From Latrodectus hesperus (lineage: Eukaryota > Arthropoda > Arachnida > Araneae > Theridiidae), in contig CM075858.1 in the NCBI GenBank assembly GCA_037975125.1, forward strand, positions 63,927,640 through 63,991,639: a stretch of 64,000 bases of DNA, written 5' to 3'. This document shows, piece after piece, positions 57,068 to 64,000 of the stretch. Positions within the stretch are counted from its first letter, which is position 1. The number at the start of each line of letters is the position of its first letter. The position numbers and the translations under genes were made by a program. Below the pieces are notes generated by a model that worked only from the letters and a program-made list of their open reading frames with translations, did not search any database and was not told the DNA's origin.

Positions 57068-57340
57068 AAAAGTGCCAATAATTTCATTAGCTCTGTCTTG
57101 TTCTTTATTTATATTACTAGACTGAGCAATTTGGTACATTTTAATATGACGCTAAAGTGTAAATAATTGTAAATGGTAAAAGTACCAACGATTTCGTTAG
57201 CTCTCCCATTCTTTTTATGCCTTCATAAAATATAAATAAAGCACTTTAAATGATTAGATAAACTGTGTAGCTTAATTCTTAAGTGCCAATGATTTCATTT
57301 GTTCAGTGCCAATGATTCATAATCTTTGTGCCAGTGATAG
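57068..57340. repeat. Degenerate ~107-bp tandem repeat, 2.5 units
   Basis: AAAAGTGCCAATAATTTCAT (57068), AAAAGTACCAACGATTTCGT (57177) and AAGTGCCAATGATTTCATTT (57281) open successive units. AGTGCCAATGATT recurs again about 25 bp later in the last unit, suggesting internal slippage. Confidence 0.65.
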
Positions 57341-57341
57341 A

Positions 57342-57720
57342 TTAGTAGAGTAACTTGAGAAATATAAATAACTTGATAAATTTTAGCACGTCTCTGTACC
57401 TATACAAGTTCTTTCCTAAGGATGAATGGTCTTTTCTTTTGAATAACTTAAGCTCTGCAAGTGGGCGTGAAGGATTCTCATGGACACATATAAGTCTTCT
57501 ACGTATATATCTGTGCTTTGTTAGACCACAAAGGAAGAAAACCTTCTCTGGGTGTTTCAACACATACTTACATTCTGAATTCAAGAAAGGAAATTTTACC
57601 CTCTGTATTCCAACCCTAAGTTCTCATGCCGAATCTTTTGTTAAACTTCGTGTCCAAGTGCTATTGGTTGTCAACAATAGTTATTCCGTTTGAGGCCACT
57701 TTCAGAATTTCCCCCAAGTT
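57342..57720. other. Segment open on both strands, unidentified
   Basis: Plus 57355-57693 (112 codons) and minus 57342-57584 (80 codons) overlap. The minus frame contains HPEKVFFLCG after a possible acceptor (TTTCCTTTCTTGAATTCAG|). It recalls a short block seen in repetitive arthropod proteins, but the resemblance is limited to a few residues. I cannot assign either frame. Confidence 0.25.
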
Positions 57721-60689
57721 TTTGTGAGTGAGAGACCCTTGATACATATTTCAACAACTGACTGAAGAAAAGAAAATTCAAGAGCTTATATACATTGTCC
57801 AAAGAAATCAAAGATCTTTGAATACCACAACAACTATTTTATTTGGAGATTTCAAATATTGTCACCAAGAAATAGTTAAGTCAATTATTTAATTTGTAGA
57901 ACTCACTTTGCATTTAAACTAACTGCATAATTATTTAACTAAGATCATTTTAATTGAATAGTTTTTAAGTAAAGTATATATATGGTACGCATGACATTTT
58001 TTAGCTAAACTGTTTTATAATTTAAAAAAATATACATGCAGCAACTGTTTTTAATTCAAGAAATGGTTTCTAATTATGGAAATTGTTAAACAATGATATT
58101 TTAGTTTAATTTTATAAAATACACTACGCAGAAATTGTTTTTCAACTTAATCCCTTAATTTTGAATACCTGTTTTTCTATAAAAATCATTATGGATTCTT
58201 TGAAATATATAATTTAGAAAAAAATATTCATTTAATCGTTATTCATTATTTTAAAACTGATTCATATAGTTGAAGGATATAAAGCATATTAGTTCGTTAA
58301 TAATGCATTTAAACGACAAATGCCTCTTTAATTCATGATACGAAATTAGAGATTCAGTTAATGGAATTTTTCTGAGTTTTAAGTTCTAAAAATGGCAACT
58401 TCTGTCATTTCAGTTTGTGAAAATACGTTATTTTCGAGGAATATTTTGCGAAAAACTTTGAGCTTTGAAAAAAAAAAATTAATTTCTAAAAGGTGAATAT
58501 ATTTTCTTGAAAATTATAACTTGATTTTAAATTAGTGAAAAAATATGTAGATAAAATTTGCATGTAAAATTATTAAATGCTTTAAACCAGTTATTTAAAA
58601 AAAATAAATATTGAGAATTTTTTTATTAATTTTAACTTGCAAATTTTTTTAAAAAAATAGTTAATTTTTTACAGTAATGACAAGAAAAACTTAATTCGTA
58701 TATTGCACATTTCAATCGAGATCTTATTATTTGATTTTTTGTAAAATTGAAAATTTAATAAGTTACACTTCTTTAAACTGCATATTGTATATTAAAATAT
58801 TCTACAAAATAACGTATTGCAATAGTTTATATTGAAAATTTCAGTTATGAATGAATAAACAAATTTTTACATGAAATAACTATTATTTAATGACGTGAAT
58901 CCAATCATTCCTCAAATTTCCATTTATTCATTAAATGGAAATTTATGAAACAACTGGTTCCACGAGTCTATTCATATTGCATATTAAAAGATTCTACAAA
59001 TTAAGTTTTCATCGTGAATTTACAAAATTCTGATCATTCCAAAATATTTAAAAATTAACGATTTGCAATTTTTAATACGTAATTTTTAATAAGTATTTAT
59101 AATAGAGTTATTTAAAAATTTTAATTTAAAATTTTATAAAAACGAATAATAATTGATAAAATTTTTTGAAAGAATAACATTAGCATTATATTGAAGAAAT
59201 CACTATTTAATGAATAATCTGAAATTTCATGGATTTGGAGAAGCAACACATAGTATGCTAAGAGATTCTACGAATTAAGATTCCATTGTGACTCCACAAA
59301 ATTCTGACCATTGTCCCAGAGAATTCTACGTATTTTCTCAACACTTCAAAAGCCAACTTAATAGATACCCATGTTAAAGATTCAAACATCCCTGGAATTG
59401 CAAGCACTTTCCCCATTTCCAACTCCTGTTTAAAACTCACATTAAACTCCTCCATGGGGAATCATTGTTAATTATTTAGATGGCTGTAAACGATGAAGAA
59501 GACACTGGTGTAGCTTACCTTAGCTTTGGTTGAATTCAGACACCACCCCAAAATTTAGGGCAATTGCATCAGAAATTTGAATTTAAATTGTATGTTCATG
59601 GCATTCCTTTTGGAATAAAAGCGAAGTCAACTGTTGCTACAAGAAATTTGCAAGTTCTGCATTCACTTGTTATAAATTGTTACAGATTACATTTCTTTAA
59701 CATAAAATTTTTGCAAATATTTTCAGTAATAACCTTAAAACAACTATTTTTTTGTAATTGCAGGATTGATGTGTCATTAAATTCTTCGATATGTAGAATT
59801 TTCAGAGAAAACATCATCAATTATCAGGTATATTTAATACCACACCCACAACCAAACACAACACACACACACACATATATATGAATATATGTAGAAGCCC
59901 CCATTCACGTGTTTCAAGGAAGTACTCACATTTGAGGGATTCTGTTACCACCAATCACAATTTTTATGCAAAACCAAATGCAAAATTCATGGGTCGTCCT
60001 CATCAAGACAGACTTAGATGCAGGGAATAGAAACGGAATATTCATTGCCCAATGTTCAATATCGACTGTATAATTTATGAATCCTGATTGTTTATAATAT
60101 GATTTATGGATCAAGACTTACATATGCTCCGGTCGTAAAAGCTGAATCTATATCCTGTTTCAATAGGAACAAGTTGGTTAAATAATTATCAAAGATTTTC
60201 CAGCGTCTCAATACATTAAGAGTGATCTTTTAATTCTCTGGATATTATAACTGTCGAGATAGTTCGATGATTCAAAATGAAGTTAATCAATGACCCAGTT
60301 GAGGGTGGGGGATTAAACTTGTTCAAATCAATTAAGAGCCGTTTTATTCCTCCTCTCTAAGGTTTTCAGGAAAGAGTTACATTCTGAGTAAGAGCATTGA
60401 TTTTCTAGATTTACTAGAATATTACTAGATATATTCTCCGATTTTTGCTCCCCCCCCCAAAAAAAACAAACAAACTTAAAACCATGGTAAGCAAATAAGG
60501 CTTAGATACAATTCTGATAATAACAATGGTATTTGCTGGTTGTCATCAACAAACAGTCTTATTATTTGATTACACACATTGAAAATACTGATCTTTTTTT
60601 TTACGTTAGATTGATTTTAATCTTTCTCACATTTGTTTTTGAGTGATATGTTATCTAATTTAAATGCTTTTCTCTTCGCTCTTTCCGAA
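57721..60689. other. A+T-rich DNA with faint repeated words
   Basis: A GATTCTAC(A/G)AATTAAG word with TCGTGAATT/TTGTGACTC and CAAAATTCTGA(T/C)CATT recurs at about 58988 and 59264 (weaker at 58798), suggesting very old tandem copies. A (CA)n/(TA)n stretch lies at about 59855-59885 and a nine-C run at 60450. No gene; a 106-codon plus ORF (59564-59884) ends in the CA repeat and is not credible. Confidence 0.4.
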
Positions 60690-61330
60690 TATAGTATTTT
60701 ACAAGCAATGTATGATTAAATTAAGAGCTGATAGTGATAATAAAAGTATAACTGTTTCGTCAAACCCTTATTAATGTTATATAATAAAAAAATGAACAAA
60801 AAGTGTCCTTTCGCTTATACCAAATGTATTTTTCAAACAGTATCTGGTAGAACTAGTTGCTGATAGCAGTAAAAATGATGACTATTTTTTGATTACCAAA
60901 TCAAGGGTACATAATCAAGATGATAAACAAAATTGTCTCAAGTTATACTAAATACTATACTTTACAAATAGCTAATAATATCACTAAGTGCTGATAAAGG
61001 CAATGATGACGAATTTCTGAAATTTCATTCTATAAAATTAAAAGGATAATAATTAATGCTTATATCAAATACTCTCTATATTTTACAAACAGTGTATGAT
61101 AGAACTATATTAAGAACTTGTTCGGAAACAAATGATTTGCGGCTGAATAATGTTGATAATGGTGATGAAGATTATTGTTTCAATTCAAAATATATGTAAT
61201 GTTATCACACTACGTTGTACAAGAAAAAGTGCGTGCTAAGATTTAGTGTTGATGCGGTAAAGATGAATATTTCTCCTATCTCAAAGTAATGCCACATAAT
61301 CAAAATGATAAAAATATAGTTTATTTTGAA
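60690..61330. repeat. Degenerate ~130-bp tandem repeat, about 5 units
   Basis: Units start near 60696, 60829, 60960, 61079 and 61215 with TTTTACAAACAGTGTATGAT-like sequence. They continue with a GTGCTGATAA(T/A)GG segment, GATGA, CATAATCAAAATGATAAA, and end with TTATACCAAATACTAT. Similarity between units is low but ordered. Confidence 0.65.
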
Positions 61331-62559
61331 AGAAGAAAAATTTCAATAGACATAAAAAATATGATGTTTATTTTTGTATAACTATTTCCTTAGGATTTTG
61401 GAAAATGCAAGCCATTTGTTTGTGGGATCAAAAGGCTTTACTTTTTTCGGTTACATAAGAATGAAAAATGAAAGATAAAATCGTTTTGACTTCAATGAGA
61501 AGTTATTTGCATGAGTAAATGCATATATTTTAATATTATTTCACTGATTTTCAATAACAGAAAAGGATTTGCGAACAGTAAATGTATTGACCCAATTTTT
61601 AATATTCATTGTACATTTTAAGAAAATAGATCATCCTGTATATCTATTTACATGATATTTTACTAAAATCATATCTTCAAATGCTACCAATATCGAGGAA
61701 TTATTTGTTTATTTCATTTGAAGAAGCAATTTTTCGCAATTATTTTTTGTTTTATTGGCATTGCAATGTATCTTTGAATCAAGAAGGATTCTTGAACAAT
61801 AGGTGAAAAAGCATATTTTATTGATATTAAGGTTACTTAAGCCTAATTGACGTATCTTATAATACTTAAATCTAGTTGTTTAATTTATCCTTTTTCACAA
61901 AAAAAGAAAAAAAAAACATTTTTGTAACATCAATAAAACAACGTACCCTTTTTTAATTTGTTATCAAATATTTTTTTTTTAAAGTTTTTTTAATTTCATA
62001 ATCATTTGCACTTATCATTTTTCATTTGTTGCCGAATAAGGTTTTAGTTGTTTTGAATTTATAATCGTTTGCAAATATGATTTAAGGCTTATTTTAATTG
62101 CAATTTTTATAATAGGTGAAAATAATTTAAAAGTCATTTTTAACGGTATTCAGTAGTATTTATTTTTCGAAACTTTTTATGGAAATAATAACAGTAAGCG
62201 TTAAAAGGAATGTAGAAGAAAAAAAAATGATAAAAAAAAAATGCATGAAATTCCAATAAAAAATAGGAAAAAAAAATTCTCACTACTCAATATTTGTTAC
62301 AAAAAATTTATAAATTGCCTTTCTTATTTGGAGACCTCAACTGAGATGACACATAAAGAGGGGATAGAACGGTGAAAAGTATAGAAATTAATTACACATC
62401 CACGAAGTCCATCCTTCCCACAGAACCCTCTATCTAAACCTATAATAATAAACATGATAGGGAAGCAATATAATTCCCTCTTCAATCCCCCTCCACAGGG
62501 ATCGTTTTTGAAAGGACACCTACACTCTATATTTGCAGTGTTTTCTTTTTATTGTTATA
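61331..62559. other. A+T-rich DNA
   Basis: Poly-A and poly-T runs are frequent (61900-62280). Nothing was recognised. Confidence 0.5.
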
Positions 62560-63270
62560 CTTACCTACTCTACTTTTTTTATCCAAATAAAAAATGAACG
62601 TTGCTCATCGAAGGATTGGGGATCCAAGCGTGAAGCTGGGGTTATAAAGTACCATATATATAGAAAAGCTGGCAGCAGATTTTCCGTAGAATGTTACAGT
62701 GCGACAACCGCTGGAAGATTCGTTATGGGGGAGGGAAGGGAATAGAATTCGAGGGGTCTCTCATTCCCCGAAATCTCTGGTTTTTAGTTACGAGAGAGGA
62801 TTCTAAAGAACCCTCCCCCTCTTCAATCCCTCCCGGATCAATTGCGAGAATTAACGCGAGGTTTTTGAAAAGGGGAGGGGGATTGCACCGGAAATTTGTC
62901 TCCTCCAGGGATTTCATCTCCCCTCTTTTTCGCAATCTGGGAGCAATCGAGAGGAGACAGGCAACGGGAGGAGGGATTTTTTGTTATTCTATAGGGGCTT
63001 CGCTGAGTCGACATGTGGTTTAGCCCTTGTCAAGGGAGTAAAAGAAATAATACTCGAGTTATCTCAACTGTGCCACGTATCTCCCTCCCCCTTCTTCACT
63101 TCTGAGTCCTCTTCAAAAGTTTTCTGTCATCTTCTCGTTTTGGGTGATATCCCTCCTTCCATTTGTAAATAGAGATCTCGCACTCTCCCTTTGACTTCCT
63201 ACCCAAAGAAGTATCAGGAATCTGTGAAGCAGTTTGCTCTTATCGAAGGGTGAAGATGGTTTGTTTGTCG
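62560..63270. promoter_or_regulatory. G+C-rich island with G/C-tract strand asymmetry
   Basis: Alternating purine (GGGGGAGGGAAGGGAATAG, AAAAGGGGAGGGGG) and pyrimidine (CCCTCCCCCTCTTCAATCCC) tracts could form non-B structures. CCCTCTTCAATCCC also occurs just upstream at about 62476. ORFs of 110 and 70 codons lie on opposite strands and carry no domain. The function is inferred only from composition. Confidence 0.3.
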
Positions 63271-63514
63271 ACTTTCCCAAACAAACATCTGGATGCACTT
63301 GTTGCAGGATGGTGAGTTCATAGCAGATGCATTTGATTGATGAATAAAAACTGTTTTAGTATAAGGCGGGTGAATCATTTGGCATTTATTATTTGAATGG
63401 TTGTTGTTGGTCAATATTATATCACAATCAGTGAAAATGTCATTCTGTTGATCAACAGACAAGCAATTTGGTTGAAGTCTATAATCCAAAAATATCGATT
63501 ATGTTTTATTTCAT

Positions 63515-63816
63515 TTAAAAATTATCGTATTAGAATGACTCACCTTAGAAGCGGTCACGATAGAGATATGAAGATCCAGAGAGATGGCAACAGAACCTAC
63601 AGTCTCTGCATTAATTGCGATAATATTTTAGAAACATCAAAACATATTTTTGATTGTTCTGCATTTTTAAGATCTCTGGCTCAGCTCGGTGAATTCCTCC
63701 CTCAACATCGGAAAGAGTCTATACTCCTAAAACATCAAGGAGATAGCTGTTCTGTAAACTTATGGTCATATATAGTTCTCCTGGACACAATACTAACCAA
63801 CCATCCAACCAACCAG
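63515..63816 (+). pseudogene. LINE C-terminal fragment with zinc knuckle and AACC tail
   Basis: The frame reads RMTHLRSGHDRDMKIQRDG, then CINCDNILETSKHIFDC (C-x2-C-x8-H-x4-C) and FLRSLAQLGEFLPQH. The (L)RSGH block before a C2HC knuckle is the RNase H/knuckle end of I/Jockey-type LINE pol proteins. It ends in ACCAACCATCCAACCAACC (63794-63815), the tail type of the 48.8-kb copy. Its sequence before the tail lacks the 8.3/49.2-kb hairpin, so it is a related but different family. The 159-codon ORF starting at 63397 includes non-LINE sequence at its front, and its last residues read through the tail. No target-site duplication was found. Confidence 0.7.
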
Positions 63817-64000
63817 ATCATCGTGTTTATTGTACAATTGCACTTTAATATGTTTTTTATTATGCCTCCCTGCTAAGTTCAAAATATCCCGCCACACTCG
63901 ATAGGATTTTTCCTTAGGATTTGTTAGAAGGGGTAGGAAGTAATTAAGCACACAGTCCCCTCAAATTCTGCTGACCACAGTAGGGGAGGCACATCTGGAG
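63817..64000. other. Non-coding DNA at window edge
   Basis: Slightly less A+T rich towards the end (GACCACAGTAGGGGAGGC). Nothing recognisable; the window edge prevents interpretation. Confidence 0.4.

Overview
This window reads as gene-poor nuclear DNA from an animal, most likely an arachnid (spider-like). It is strongly A+T rich and littered with tRNA-derived SINEs, microsatellites, degenerate tandem repeats and 5'-truncated non-LTR retrotransposon tails. No bacterial-style operon, CRISPR array, rRNA or free-standing tRNA gene is visible, and no complete gene can be supported. The arachnid assignment is inferred from the style of the SINEs and LINE ends and was not tested by a search.

The recognisable protein-coding remnants are all mobile DNA. 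There are two carboxy-terminal zinc-knuckle fragments of a non-LTR retrotransposon with AACC-type tails (48.77-49.24 kb and about 63.5-63.8 kb). A third fragment is the end of an endonuclease/reverse transcriptase with a GAA tail (38.48-38.72 kb). A Tc1/mariner transposase relic lies at about 21.1-21.3 kb on the minus strand. Three insertions keep perfect target-site duplications: 14 bp at 8.3 kb, 12 bp at 38.5 kb and 10 bp at 48.8 kb. A truncated SINE at 53.15 kb has a 12-bp duplication.

At least six tRNA-derived SINE groups can be separated by their bodies. I call them A to F: A (0.2, 39.5, 53.2 kb), B (38.3, 49.2, 52.5 kb), C (3.3, 3.7, 7.4, 37.4 kb), D (about 20 copies, nearly all minus strand), E (36.0 kb) and F (about 9 copies). 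Tandem arrays have units of about 380 bp (14.7-16.05 kb), 192 bp (41.25-42.03 kb), 130 bp (60.7-61.3 kb), 107 bp (57.07-57.34 kb), 100 bp (49.6-49.83 kb) and 30 bp (51.16-51.68 kb).

Between the repeats lie islands that are clearly more G+C rich than their surroundings: 6.5-7.0, 9.1-9.6, 13.9-14.7, 17.1-17.8, 21.2-22.1, 24.05-24.4, 34.6-35.6, 55.0-55.76 and 62.56-63.27 kb. They have no convincing long ORFs and are best read as candidate promoters or enhancers. Two of them (35.1 and 55.4 kb) share a CACGTG + AGCTGTCAA + CCAAT module. The 34.6-kb island ends on the minus strand in a strong splice donor preceded by a possible short first coding exon. A possible coding exon with a hydrophobic segment lies at 46.74-47.06 kb on the plus strand. 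The simplest overall picture is long introns or intergenic DNA around one or two host genes whose main exons lie outside the window.
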